A DNA stretch of 44,000 nt, taken from positions 1-44,000 of IMG/VR virus record IMGVR_UViG_3300048837_000544; one strand, 5' to 3'. Shown one piece after another: positions 6,013-12,129 of the stretch. Made by a program: the position numbers and the translations under genes. The notes beneath the pieces were generated by a model. It did no database searches and was not told the origin of the DNA. It saw only the letters and a list, made by a program, of their open reading frames with translations. Each line of letters begins with the position of its first letter. The stretch's first letter is position 1. Origin of the DNA: a virus.

Positions 6013-7449
6013 TTATTGCGACTTCAACCACGGCGGCAGCTTCATCGCCTTCGTCGGCACGTAGTCGTAATCTTCGAAGTGCGTCGCCTGGGCAAGCAAT
6101 CCCGTGGCGCGCATCGCCTTATTCATCTGCGCCTGCATGACCGTGTATTGCGCCTCTTTGCGCTGCAAGGCCTGCACGACGTTGCCCTCGGTCGATGCGC
6201 TCACCATCGACAGTTCGACCTCGTGCGTCTGGCCATAGCGATAGAAGCGGCGAATCAACTGAAACGTGCGCTCGAATGAGAACGTCATGGATGAGATGAC
6301 CGTGCGGTGGCAGTGTTGCCAGTTCATGCCGAAGCCTGCAATCGCCGGCTTGGTGATCAGCACGCGGATGTTGCCAAGCGAGAAGTCGCGCAGCTTCTGG
6401 CGCTTCGTCTCGAACGGCTCATCGCCGCGCACCTCTGTCGCATCGGGCAACAACTCGCGCATCATGTCGCCTTCGTCGTTGCGCTCAACCCATACGACGC
6501 ACGGCGTTGACGTGTCGCGGTTCGCCCAGTCAGCGGCGGCGGCCATGCGCTCGTCGAGCGTGACGCGCTTGTTGGCGTGCAGCTCTGTCGCGCTGAGCGC
6601 CTGCATCGCAAACAGCGCCGCCTGGCCCCATCGGTTCGGGTTATCCCAGGCATGCTCAGGGTTGATTGCAACTTCCAGATGCTCAACCTTGAGCGGCGGC
6701 AGAATGAAGCCGGCGTCATCAAAGCCGAGGTCGCTGGGCTTCGACATGCACACCGCCCAGCTTGCAACCCACTTCCAGAAGTCTTCTTCAGCGTGGCCCT
6801 TCAGGCGCAGTGTGTCGGCCTGATTCGAGTCTCGGATAAACCAGCGCGTGATCATTTCATGCCATGGCATGATGCCGAGCGCCTGCGCATGGTTGCCCAA
6901 CTCGTCGTGATCGTTCGGAGCCGGCGTGGCCGTCAGTGCCAGCCGATACGGCGTGTGCTTCCACATGCGGTTAATCATGTTGCGCGTGGCCGACGACGAT
7001 TCTTTGATGATGCTTGATTCATCCCACACCGTTGCCGAGAATTCAGCCGGCGTAAAGCGCTCCATCAGCTCATAGTTGGAGATAACAACCTGCGTTTTTG
7101 CCGCGTTCGCTTCATCCTGATTGCGCACGTAGGTCAACTCGTAGCCCCACTTCGGCGCTTCGGTATCCACAAACTGATCTGCGACGGCGAGCGGCGCAAA
7201 CATGACGACGCGCTTATCAGTGCGCCGCGCGATCTGATGCGCCCATTCCAGTGCATTAAGCGCCTTGCCGCCGCCGGTGATGATGAACTCGGCAGCGCGG
7301 CCACGATGCAATGCCCACTGTGTAATGGCGCGCTGGTCGGCGCGCATCTTTGGATTCAGGTCGCGCTCATCCACCTCGAAGCCGGTCAGCGTGTCGTGGC
7401 GCGTCTTGGCCTGCACCCATGCGCGGTAATCGTTCAAAGTCTTTTTCAT
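6013..7449 (-). CDS. SNF2/DEAD-like phage helicase
   Basis: 478 residues from ATG 7449, which overlaps the upstream stop as ATGA. Two RecA-like lobes. The Walker A position reads FIITGGGKALNALEW (55-69), where typical relatives have GxGKT: the Thr is replaced by Ala. The Walker B/motif II is WDESSIIKE (142-150), the DESS form common in phage SNF2-like helicases, followed by LALTATPAPN (motif III). C-terminal motifs VLITKPAIAGFGMNWQHC and FQLIRRFYRYGQ (motif VI with arginine fingers) are intact. Likely remodels or unwinds DNA at phage replication forks. The altered Walker A suggests weakened or atypical ATP binding, or a read error. Confidence 0.85.
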   Translation of the reverse strand: MKKTLNDYRAWVQAKTRHDTLTGFEVDERDLNPKMRADQRAITQWALHRGRAAEFIITGGGKALNALEWAHQIARRTDKRVVMFAPLAVADQFVDTEAPKWGYELTYVRNQDEANAAKTQVVISNYELMERFTPAEFSATVWDESSIIKESSSATRNMINRMWKHTPYRLALTATPAPNDHDELGNHAQALGIMPWHEMITRWFIRDSNQADTLRLKGHAEEDFWKWVASWAVCMSKPSDLGFDDAGFILPPLKVEHLEVAINPEHAWDNPNRWGQAALFAMQALSATELHANKRVTLDERMAAAADWANRDTSTPCVVWVERNDEGDMMRELLPDATEVRGDEPFETKRQKLRDFSLGNIRVLITKPAIAGFGMNWQHCHRTVISSMTFSFERTFQLIRRFYRYGQTHEVELSMVSASTEGNVVQALQRKEAQYTVMQAQMNKAMRATGLLAQATHFEDYDYVPTKAMKLPPWLKSQ

Positions 7450-7694
7450 TGTGCACTCACCCGCTTCGCCTGTCCGGCCGGCGCCGCATAGCGCTGGCCC
7501 ACTTTGATGCTGCCGACATTCGGCGCATCGAGCTTGATCACGATCTTGGTGTAGCGCTCGCGCACGATGCACTCAACGACGCCGATGTTGCTCCTGGCGT
7601 GGTCGTAGTCGAAGATCACCTCGCCGGCGATCACCAGGCGCGCCTTGCGCATGTTGGTCAGGCGGACGCGCTGTCCTTTGCGGAGTTGGATCAC
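7446..7694 (-). CDS. Small beta-rich unknown protein
   Basis: 82 residues starting at GTG 7694, which overlaps the previous stop as GTGA (7691-7694); longer in-frame extensions would run through the Thr-Gln-Ala-Ala repeat region in the wrong frame. Sequence VIQLRKGQRVRLTNMRKARLV onward is dominated by short strands (KIVIKLDAPNVGSIKVGQRY), suggesting a small SH3-like or OB-like barrel. The family is not recognised. Its position between a DNA-binding-like protein and a helicase suggests an accessory DNA-metabolism role. Confidence 0.6.
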   Translation of the reverse strand: MIQLRKGQRVRLTNMRKARLVIAGEVIFDYDHARSNIGVVECIVRERYTKIVIKLDAPNVGSIKVGQRYAAPAGQAKRVSAQ

Positions 7695-8155
7695 TTGCCG
7701 CCTCCGGTGTCGCCGGCCGCTTGAGTAGCCGCTTGAGTAGCCGCTTGAGTAGCCGCTTGAGTAGCCGGCGGCACGGGTGATGTCTGCTTGGCAGCGCGGG
7801 CACGAATGCTGACCACTGTGCGGCGGGCAACGGTCTTCTGTTCGGGGAAGATCGCGACGCGCTTGCCTGGCCATTCGTCCGTGTCGGTCGTGCCGGTGGC
7901 GTGCATGATCTCTTCTGACAAAGACTTGCGCAGCACGAGCGCATGTCCCTTGCCCTTGGTGTGCACCAGGCCGCGCATTTGATCCGGCGCGCCGGTGGAG
8001 ACGTTCTCAAAATACAGCAGGAAGGCCAGCTCTGCCGGCTTGTCGGGGCCGGCGCGCAGCTCGGTCGGCTCGACGGACTTCATCTCGATCAGGATCGGCT
8101 TGAGCATGTCCTGACCGCGCAGATATTTTGACGGGAACATATCTTTCACTTGCAT
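7691..8155 (-). CDS. Early phage protein with TQAA repeat tail
   Basis: 154 residues from ATG 8155 (AAGGAG upstream). The body (MQVKDMFPSKYLRGQDMLKP, then a pattern with LYFENVSTG, GLVHTKGKGHALVLRKS and DEWPGKRVAIFPEQ) resembles small phage proteins that often sit beside recombination and replication genes, whose function is not established. The tail holds four copies of Thr-Gln-Ala-Ala encoded by a perfect 12-nt tandem repeat (7716-7763), a likely flexible and length-variable linker. It ends DTGGGK. Confidence 0.7.
   Translation of the reverse strand: MQVKDMFPSKYLRGQDMLKPILIEMKSVEPTELRAGPDKPAELAFLLYFENVSTGAPDQMRGLVHTKGKGHALVLRKSLSEEIMHATGTTDTDEWPGKRVAIFPEQKTVARRTVVSIRARAAKQTSPVPPATQAATQAATQAATQAAGDTGGGK
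7716..7763 (-). repeat. Four perfect 12-nt tandem repeats
   Basis: The unit GCCGCTTGAGTA on the plus strand occurs four times head to tail, encoding TQAA x4 at the end of the 7691-8155 gene. Perfect identity at third positions points to recent slippage expansion. Copy number probably varies between relatives. Confidence 0.9.
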
Positions 8156-8169
8156 CTCTTTCTCCTTCC

Positions 8170-8206
8170 AAAGCCGGCGCGAAGGGGGGATCACCGCGCC
8201 GGCTTT
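8170..8206 (-). other. Intra-operon stem-loop before 8155 gene
   Basis: AAAGCCGGCGCG (8170-8181) and CGCGCCGGCTTT (8195-8206) form a perfect 12-bp stem with a 13-nt loop. On the minus-strand transcript it stands between the stop of the 8225-8566 gene and the AAGGAG of the next gene. Only three U follow, so it is a poor terminator. An mRNA processing or stability site, or a partial attenuator, is more likely. Confidence 0.6.
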
Positions 8207-8224
8207 CATCCGCTGGCACGATTG

Positions 8225-8566
8225 CTAGTCCAGCGGGCCTTTCGCGCCGGTGTCTGCCGGCGAGCAATCCAAAACAAGGGCGCCGGCGTTCTCGGCCAGG
8301 AGCGCACACGCATACAGCGCAGATTCTTCGTTCGTGGGAAGCGCAGCAGCCTGCGCGCCGGCGATTGAGAACGCCGGGTCGTAGCGCTTGACAATGCCTT
8401 CGAGCGCGCATGCCCACTCTGCCATGCACTCATCGCCGCTCTCCCACATGGCGACGGCGACATCTGCAAGCGTGTCGGTCAGTCGCGCAATCGCGTCGTT
8501 TTTGTCGTTGATGATCTGCGCTTGCAGATCGGCCAGCGCTTGCACTTGGGCCATTTGCTCGGTCAT
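8225..8566 (-). CDS. Unknown early protein, helical
   Basis: 113 residues from ATG 8566, preceded by GGAGGTGAAG and overlapping the upstream stop as TGATG. The N-terminal half (MTEQMAQVQALADLQAQI to DTLADVAVAMW) is amphipathic helix with coiled-coil potential. The remainder has scattered Cys (DECMAEWACALEG, YACALLAEN, LDCSPADTG). No family recognised. Confidence 0.6.
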   Translation of the reverse strand: MTEQMAQVQALADLQAQIINDKNDAIARLTDTLADVAVAMWESGDECMAEWACALEGIVKRYDPAFSIAGAQAAALPTNEESALYACALLAENAGALVLDCSPADTGAKGPLD

Positions 8567-8919
8567 CACTTCACCTCCACGAGGGGCAGATAAACGCAAT
8601 TCAGGCACGGCGGTGATGATTCGAAATGAGGCGGGCATACCGTCTCGGCACACACCACACCCTGAGCATGGGCCTTCCCGCTGGTGCTGACGACCAGGGC
8701 GGCCACCAGCACCAGCAATCCAAGAAGGGAGAGGAGAAAGATTGCCGTGCGGGTGCTCAGGCCGCGCCGGCGAACTGGCATCGACACGGCGCCGGCTTTG
8801 GCCAGGCGCTTTGGGTCGAGCGTTCGCATGACTGTTTCTCCGTGTTGGACACTCTTAGTGATCGGCGCTTTGCCGGCATGTTCTGGCCGGCGATAGATCA
8901 CGGTGATCTTGCCGCTCAT
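8566..8919 (-). CDS. Small membrane protein with YLPLV tail
   Basis: 117 residues from ATG 8919 (GGAGGC upstream; ATGA overlap with the 8916 stop). A basic cytoplasmic N-terminal half is followed by one strong membrane helix (TAIFLLSLLGLLVLVAALVV) and a short outside tail with four Cys (CAETVCPPHFESSPPCLNC). The protein ends VYLPLVEVK. The YLPLV motif is typical of exported Chloroflexota proteins and reappears as SYLPIVKR in the 10,882 gene. It probably sits in the host envelope; function unknown. Confidence 0.65.
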   Translation of the reverse strand: MSGKITVIYRRPEHAGKAPITKSVQHGETVMRTLDPKRLAKAGAVSMPVRRRGLSTRTAIFLLSLLGLLVLVAALVVSTSGKAHAQGVVCAETVCPPHFESSPPCLNCVYLPLVEVK

Positions 8920-9503
8920 GACAGTGCCTCCACGGATTTCCGGCTGTAAGGCATGCCCGCAAATGCACGAGCGATAACCTTCAGAGCGCGCCGGCGGCCA
9001 GATGTGCCGGCATGTAACAACATCCATGTTGCATAGCCGTGCAACGTCAACAGCATTCCTGTTTCTTTGTCTTCGAAGCCGCTGGGGTGCGGATACTTCA
9101 ACAACTCATCGGCGTGGTTGGCAACTAAGTCGCTCAAAAGATCAAAGGCTGCTTTCGAATTAGCCTGTGCTTTTTCGCGGCGCATCTTGCGTTCCCACAA
9201 GCGGACATCTGCGATCAGTCCATCGGTGCCCATGGCGTAGATGCAATCCGAACCAACAACGAAGTGCCGGCCATTGGATGCATGCACGTGAAATTGGTAG
9301 TGAATATTCGCGCCGCAAAAATCGCAGGTCGTGTCTTTGGCTTCAACGCGCTCAAGTGTGTAAGGGGCTGGGCCCAACCCCGCAGCTTCCCACAGGTGCG
9401 TGGCTGCATCACTCACAACATCCAAATAGGCGTTCTTTGCTGTGCGCGCAGTGCGCAGCAACTCTCGACCATCAAACTGACCAGCCAAGGGATTTGCGCT
9501 CAT
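8916..9503 (-). CDS. Unknown protein with zinc-knuckle-like motif
   Basis: 195 residues. ATG 9503 overlaps the upstream stop as ATGA. Residues about 60-90 read CDFCGANIHYQFHVHASNG then VVGSDCI, a CxxC plus later Cys and His pattern that could bind zinc. The C-terminal half is helical and rich in Ala and Leu. The pattern of a C-x-x-C-G strand followed by FxVGxxC is seen in small phage proteins of unknown role. No catalytic motif. Confidence 0.65.
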   Translation of the reverse strand: MSANPLAGQFDGRELLRTARTAKNAYLDVVSDAATHLWEAAGLGPAPYTLERVEAKDTTCDFCGANIHYQFHVHASNGRHFVVGSDCIYAMGTDGLIADVRLWERKMRREKAQANSKAAFDLLSDLVANHADELLKYPHPSGFEDKETGMLLTLHGYATWMLLHAGTSGRRRALKVIARAFAGMPYSRKSVEALS

Positions 9504-9913
9504 GCTGCACCTCTGAATACCTGCTGAATCAGCGGCAGGATGTTGTCGTGCCGCGTGCGCCCCATGCGGTTGATGAACACGCGGTTTGCAACCTCGCTGC
9601 CAGGCTTGCGCACGTGCAGGGTGATGCAGTGCTTGTAGCTGCTGGGGCGCAGCGCGTCGCGGTTGGTGGTCACTTCGACCATGTAGCCGGCGTCGAGCGC
9701 CTCCTGCACGACGCCGGCCAGCGCGCCCATGGCGGATGTGAGTGATTCGTCAGTCTGCGCCCACATCACGCGGCCGGCGGCTGAGTTGATCTTGCTGGTC
9801 GGTGTCGGGCCGTCTTCACGCTTGAAGGCGATGCCTTTCAGGTTGGCGTGAAGCGATGAGGCCGGCGTGCCCAGGTCTGTCATCGTCCATCGGCGGCGGT
9901 AAGTCGTTGTCAT
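9500..9913 (-). CDS. Unknown early phage protein
   Basis: 137 residues from ATG 9913, chosen because AAGGAG is 8 nt upstream. Alpha/beta, with no Cys-rich or membrane part. Recognisable blocks are SAMGALAGVVQEALDAGYMVEV and KHCITLHVRKPGSEV. It ends FRGAA. Family not recognised. The second gene of the leftward operon after the promoter. Confidence 0.6.
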   Translation of the reverse strand: MTTTYRRRWTMTDLGTPASSLHANLKGIAFKREDGPTPTSKINSAAGRVMWAQTDESLTSAMGALAGVVQEALDAGYMVEVTTNRDALRPSSYKHCITLHVRKPGSEVANRVFINRMGRTRHDNILPLIQQVFRGAA

Positions 9914-9951
9914 CGTGTTTCTCCTTGAGGTCGTTGAATGGGACGATGGGG

Positions 9952-10191
9952 TTAAACGTTGAATGCCGCGAGGAGAAGCTTGCACGCGTCGGCGGCACGC
10001 ATCGTGCCCAACTTCTGCCGGCGAAGCTCGCGCTGGAGTCGGTCAATCTCAGCACGCTGAACGCCAATGAGTTCGTGCAACTCGATATTCTCTTGGCAAA
10101 GATTTGCGTTCTCGACGATGAGATCGGCCTGATCCTGAACCTGCATGGGGGCCGGCGTGGCCGGCGCGGTCGGTGTGTTTGAGTTGAACAT
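9952..10191 (-). CDS. Coiled-coil protein, first gene of leftward operon
   Basis: 79 residues from ATG 10191, preceded by AGAGGGCAG. A Pro/Thr/Ala-rich start (NTPTAPATPAPM) leads into a heptad-patterned helix (ENANLCQENIELHELIGV, then EIDRLQRELRRQK) with strong coiled-coil character, so probably an oligomer. It lies about 75 nt downstream of the predicted start of the strong leftward promoter. No family recognised. Confidence 0.6.
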   Translation of the reverse strand: MFNSNTPTAPATPAPMQVQDQADLIVENANLCQENIELHELIGVQRAEIDRLQRELRRQKLGTMRAADACKLLLAAFNV

Positions 10192-10207
10192 TCTGCCCTC
10201 TTGGTTG

Positions 10208-10241
10208 CCCACCCTGCCGGTTCCTACGCCGGCGGGTTGGG
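10208..10241 (-). other. Stem-loop in the leftward leader
   Basis: CCCACCCTGCCGG (10208-10220) and CCGGCGGGTTGGG (10229-10241) pair with small mismatches around an 8-nt loop. It lies in the untranslated leader of the leftward operon, between the promoter and the first ATG. There is no U-run, so it may be a nut/box-type or stabilising leader structure rather than a terminator. Confidence 0.45.
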
Positions 10242-10274
10242 TAATTCAGATGAATACTTTTGCTTTCTAGGGAT

Positions 10275-10303
10275 ATATTACGACTTGTCAGACCTGTTGT
10301 CAA
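10275..10303 (-). promoter_or_regulatory. Strong sigma-70-like leftward promoter
   Basis: On the minus strand: -35 TTGACA (10298-10303), a spacer of exactly 17 nt, -10 TAATAT (10275-10280). Start expected near 10268. It drives the leftward early operon. The -35 overlaps two direct copies of TTGTCA (plus strand, 10285-10290 and 10297-10302), so it is probably repressed by the adjacent Cro/CI-type protein. Confidence 0.8.
10285..10302. promoter_or_regulatory. Candidate repressor operator: TTGTCA direct repeat
   Basis: TTGTCA occurs at 10285-10290 and 10297-10302, 12 nt apart, inside the leftward promoter. The same half-site forms a perfect palindrome in the rightward promoter at 11604-11616. 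Shared half-sites at both early promoters next to a repressor gene are the expected layout of a lysogeny switch. Confidence 0.55.
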
Positions 10304-10312
10304 TAGGGAACT

Positions 10313-10342
10313 TTAGTATTCAAATAAAACACGTCTTACACT
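10313..10342 (+). promoter_or_regulatory. Candidate promoter for the repressor gene
   Basis: A -10-like TACACT (10337-10342) lies 6 nt before the GTG start of the repressor gene. Upstream TTAGTA (10313-10318) is a poor -35 at 18 nt. If used, the transcript would begin at or within a base of the GTG, giving a leaderless mRNA. No ribosome binding site precedes that GTG, which agrees. Confidence 0.35.
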
Positions 10343-10348
10343 GAATAT

Positions 10349-10762
10349 GTGGCAAACAATGAAGACGGTCTGCGGTGGCTTGATGAGCAAATGCGGCTGC
10401 TGGGGATAAACAAAGCTGAACTTGGGCGCCGTTCTGGGCTGGGGCGCGCAACACTTGCCAACGTATTCTCGGGCAACAGAAATGTCGGGCAACGTGTGGC
10501 GCGAGCGCTATCACAAGGGTTGGGCATTCCTCAGGATGTGGTCTTCAAAGAGTTTGGGCTGATGGACGATGGCGACGCCGCCGACAACAAGGACGAAGCG
10601 CGGCTGTTCACTGAACTTCTCAATGACATCGACGATGAAGAAGAAAAACAAAAGGCTGTCGGGCTTGTTACAGCACTACTGCGACAGATCGCTCACACGG
10701 CTCGACAAAGCAAGCAAGGCGCTAAAAATAAAAGTGCTAGCGGTCGAAGCAAGCCGGCTTGA
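10349..10762 (+). CDS. Cro/CI-type helix-turn-helix repressor
   Basis: 137 residues from GTG 10349; no Shine-Dalgarno sequence is visible. Residues about 20-45 (NKAELGRRSGLGRATLANVF) form an XRE/HTH_3 motif, followed by GLGIPQDVVFKEFGL, the usual helix 4-5 region. An acidic linker leads to a helical C-terminus (KAVGLVTALLRQI) that may mediate dimers. There is no LexA/CI-type protease domain, so control by RecA-induced self-cleavage is unlikely. It stands divergent to the leftward operon with TTGTCA half-sites between, so it is probably the lysogeny repressor or the Cro-like partner. Confidence 0.85.
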   Translation: MANNEDGLRWLDEQMRLLGINKAELGRRSGLGRATLANVFSGNRNVGQRVARALSQGLGIPQDVVFKEFGLMDDGDAADNKDEARLFTELLNDIDDEEEKQKAVGLVTALLRQIAHTARQSKQGAKNKSASGRSKPA

Positions 10763-10865
10763 CGCCCTGCCGCTGCTCATTGACGTAATCCGCATCGAGC
10801 GGCGCATGCAGCGCGGCACATGGCAGATCGGGGATGACGGCCGGCTGTGGGTGTTCGTAGATTGA
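10734..10865 (+). CDS. Possible 43-residue protein overlapping repressor 3' end
   Basis: GTG 10734 opens a frame (VLAVEASRLDALPLLIDVIR, then GTWQIGDDGRLWVFVD) overlapping the last 29 nt of the repressor gene. The sequence has natural composition with a helix and a beta hairpin. The only Shine-Dalgarno-like stretch (AAGG) is about 14 nt upstream. The same frame stays open upstream through the repressor gene, so the exact start is unsure. Function unknown. Confidence 0.4.
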   Translation: MLAVEASRLDALPLLIDVIRIERRMQRGTWQIGDDGRLWVFVD

Positions 10866-10881
10866 AATAAAAGGGAGTTGA

Positions 10882-11280
10882 ATGAAGCAACGCGGTTCCA
10901 TCGTTACGCTGGTGCTCATCTGCGTCAGCATGATATTTGTATCGACCTGGCCGGCGAGCGCGAGTGACGTTGCGCCGGTGTCATATCTGCCCATTGTTAA
11001 ACGCGACCCTACGCTTACGCCACGACCGCCGACACAACCGACCACGGCGCCGATTCCTACGGCCATGCCGACGGCGAGGCCAACGGCAGCGCCACAACCT
11101 ACGGCAACCACAAAGCCTTTCACGCCACCACCGCCGGCCCCGGGCGAGAAGCCCTGGTGCACCAACAGCACCGGCACGACGCGAGTCGGCGCAATTTGCG
11201 TTGATGGCACCACATCGACCGCGACTGGCGCCGGGGCGTGCAGCCGGCACGGCGGCGTGAGTTGCTGGATTGGGCGATAA
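10882..11280 (+). CDS. Secreted Thr/Pro-rich protein with CSRHGGV motif
   Basis: 132 residues. AAGGGAG precedes ATG 10882. A signal peptide (residues 1-28: basic start, hydrophobic IVTLVLICVSMIFVSTW, then ASAS) is followed by SYLPIVKRDPT, the Chloroflexota-type envelope motif, and a Thr/Pro/Ala stalk. The C-terminal domain has paired Cys and the sequence GACSRHGGVSCW, the core of the DUF3761-like motif of small secreted proteins. It is expected outside the host cell membrane. In the immunity region such a gene could be a lysogenic-conversion or superinfection-exclusion factor (inference). Confidence 0.75.
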   Translation: MKQRGSIVTLVLICVSMIFVSTWPASASDVAPVSYLPIVKRDPTLTPRPPTQPTTAPIPTAMPTARPTAAPQPTATTKPFTPPPPAPGEKPWCTNSTGTTRVGAICVDGTTSTATGAGACSRHGGVSCWIGR

Positions 11281-11336
11281 CAAAACGATGGCGGGTTAGG
11301 CCGTCCTCGTGCGACTATTGTTTCAGGAGCCAACCA

Positions 11337-11540
11337 ATGAAATACATTCTTGCTATCTTCCTTCCACCTGTCGCCGTGTTGATGTGCGGCAAGCCCAGCG
11401 CTGCACTGCTGAACTTGTTTCTGTGTCTTTTGCTCTGGGTCCCGGGCGTGGTTCACGCATTCATCGTGATCAACCAGACCGAGAACGATAAGCGCACTGA
11501 GGTGATCATGCGCAAGGTCGCCGCTGAACAAAAGAAGTAG
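11337..11540 (+). CDS. Pmp3/YqaE (UPF0057) family membrane peptide
   Basis: 67 residues; CAGGAG precedes ATG 11337. MKYILAIFLPPVAVLMCG then two hydrophobic helices (AALLNLFLCLLLWVPGVVHA, FIVI) match the Pmp3/YqaE family of tiny two-helix membrane proteins linked to stress tolerance and membrane potential. A short charged tail (NDKRTEVIMRKVAAEQKK) follows. It ends just before a strong terminator and probably shares the repressor transcript, so it may be made in the lysogen. Confidence 0.85.
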   Translation: MKYILAIFLPPVAVLMCGKPSAALLNLFLCLLLWVPGVVHAFIVINQTENDKRTEVIMRKVAAEQKK

Positions 11541-11564
11541 AAATTGTTTCTCCAAGAGTAAGGA

Positions 11565-11597
11565 AAACCCAACCCTCATCCGGTTGGGTTTCTTTTT
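11565..11597 (+). terminator. Strong intrinsic terminator
   Basis: AAACCCAACC (11565-11574) and GGTTGGGTTT (11582-11591) give a perfect 10-bp stem with a 7-nt loop, followed by CTTTTT. It ends the repressor-Pmp3 transcript before the next promoter. Confidence 0.92.
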
Positions 11598-11602
11598 GGC
11601 TC

Positions 11603-11632
11603 TTGACAAGTTGTCATATGAATGCTTATACT
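11603..11632 (+). promoter_or_regulatory. Rightward early promoter with palindromic operator
   Basis: -35 TTGACA (11603-11608) and -10 TATACT (11627-11632, spacer 18; TTATAC at 17 is the alternative). TGACAAGTTGTCA (11604-11616) is a perfect palindrome overlapping the -35. It carries the same TTGTCA half-site found in the leftward promoter. It drives the 11,656 gene and, by read-through, the replication genes. Confidence 0.8.
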
Positions 11633-11655
11633 CTCTGTTGAATCTTGGAGGTGAC

Positions 11656-11973
11656 ATGAAACAGACAAAGGATAAGCCGACAGTGAATGAAGCTGTGTTG
11701 AAAGACTTGAAGGCGATGATCGAGCCGGCATCGCCAGGCCGCGTGCAGCGCGGTATCTCCTGGCCGGCATGGATGGATGAAGCAGTGAATCAGTATCTAG
11801 AGACGATCAATACCGAGATTGTCGATGCTGATCAGAGGATGGATCGCAGCCGGCTGATTCAGATTGCCATCGGGCAACTGCTCAGGCTTTCGGAGCCGGC
11901 CCCAAAAGTGATGCCGGCGCGCCCGTCAATGCCGAAATACGTCCCACTCGCAGAGCTGGGCGTGGCGCAGTAG
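11656..11973 (+). CDS. Putative DNA-binding regulator before replication genes
   Basis: 105 residues; GGAGGTGAC abuts ATG 11656. The centre, RGISWPAWMDEAVNQYLE and then MDRSRLIQIAIGQLLRL, has the strand-helix-helix order of a ribbon-helix-helix domain. The tail (MPARPSMPKYVPLAELG) is extended. It is the first gene of the rightward early transcript, the place of cII/cro-like regulators in lambdoid maps. The family is a guess from secondary-structure pattern. Confidence 0.6.
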   Translation: MKQTKDKPTVNEAVLKDLKAMIEPASPGRVQRGISWPAWMDEAVNQYLETINTEIVDADQRMDRSRLIQIAIGQLLRLSEPAPKVMPARPSMPKYVPLAELGVAQ

Positions 11974-11976
11974 GCC

Positions 11977-12020
11977 GGAAAAAGAAGCAGAACCCTTAAC
12001 CTTGGCGGGCTCGGGTTCTG
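11977..12020 (-). terminator. Terminator of the antisense RNA
   Basis: An 8-bp stem, CAGAACCC with GGGTTCTG (arms 11988-11995 and 12013-12020, 17-nt loop), is followed on the minus strand by CTTCTTTTTCC (11987 down to 11977). The T-run is on the minus strand only, so it acts leftward. Confidence 0.6.
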
Positions 12021-12058
12021 GTAGGAATGCCAGCGCAGCGGGCAGATGCTGAACTGAC
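11979..12058 (-). ncRNA. Candidate 80-nt antisense RNA (OOP-like)
   Basis: A minus-strand promoter (12065-12093) points into a 3' hairpin, CAGAACCC/GGGTTCTG (11988-11995 with 12013-12020), followed by CTTCTTTTT in the transcript. The predicted RNA is about 80 nt. It lies between a regulator gene and the replication initiator and is complementary to the initiator's 5' leader. This matches lambda OOP RNA in place, direction and size; no sequence similarity is claimed. Confidence 0.6.
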
Positions 12059-12064
12059 CGCAAC

Positions 12065-12093
12065 AGAATAGCAAATGTTGCAGTCAATGTCAA
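12065..12093 (-). promoter_or_regulatory. Minus-strand promoter for antisense RNA
   Basis: -35 TTGACA (12088-12093), 17-nt spacer, -10 TATTCT (12065-12070), read on the minus strand. Start expected near 12058. No minus-strand gene follows; only the short RNA and its terminator do. Confidence 0.65.
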
Positions 12094-12129
12094 GCACCTC
12101 CCCGGACTGCGCCAGCAAGGAAGCAATCA

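Noticed and set aside
7716-7763. Regular short repeats as a CRISPR array
   Set aside because: 12-nt units are head to tail without spacers and encode TQAA; no cas genes.
7573-8010. 145-codon minus-strand frame overlapping the 7691-8155 gene
   Set aside because: Arg/Pro/Ser-rich shadow (KRLLKRLLKR comes from the 12-nt repeat read out of frame); no ribosome binding site or overlap logic.
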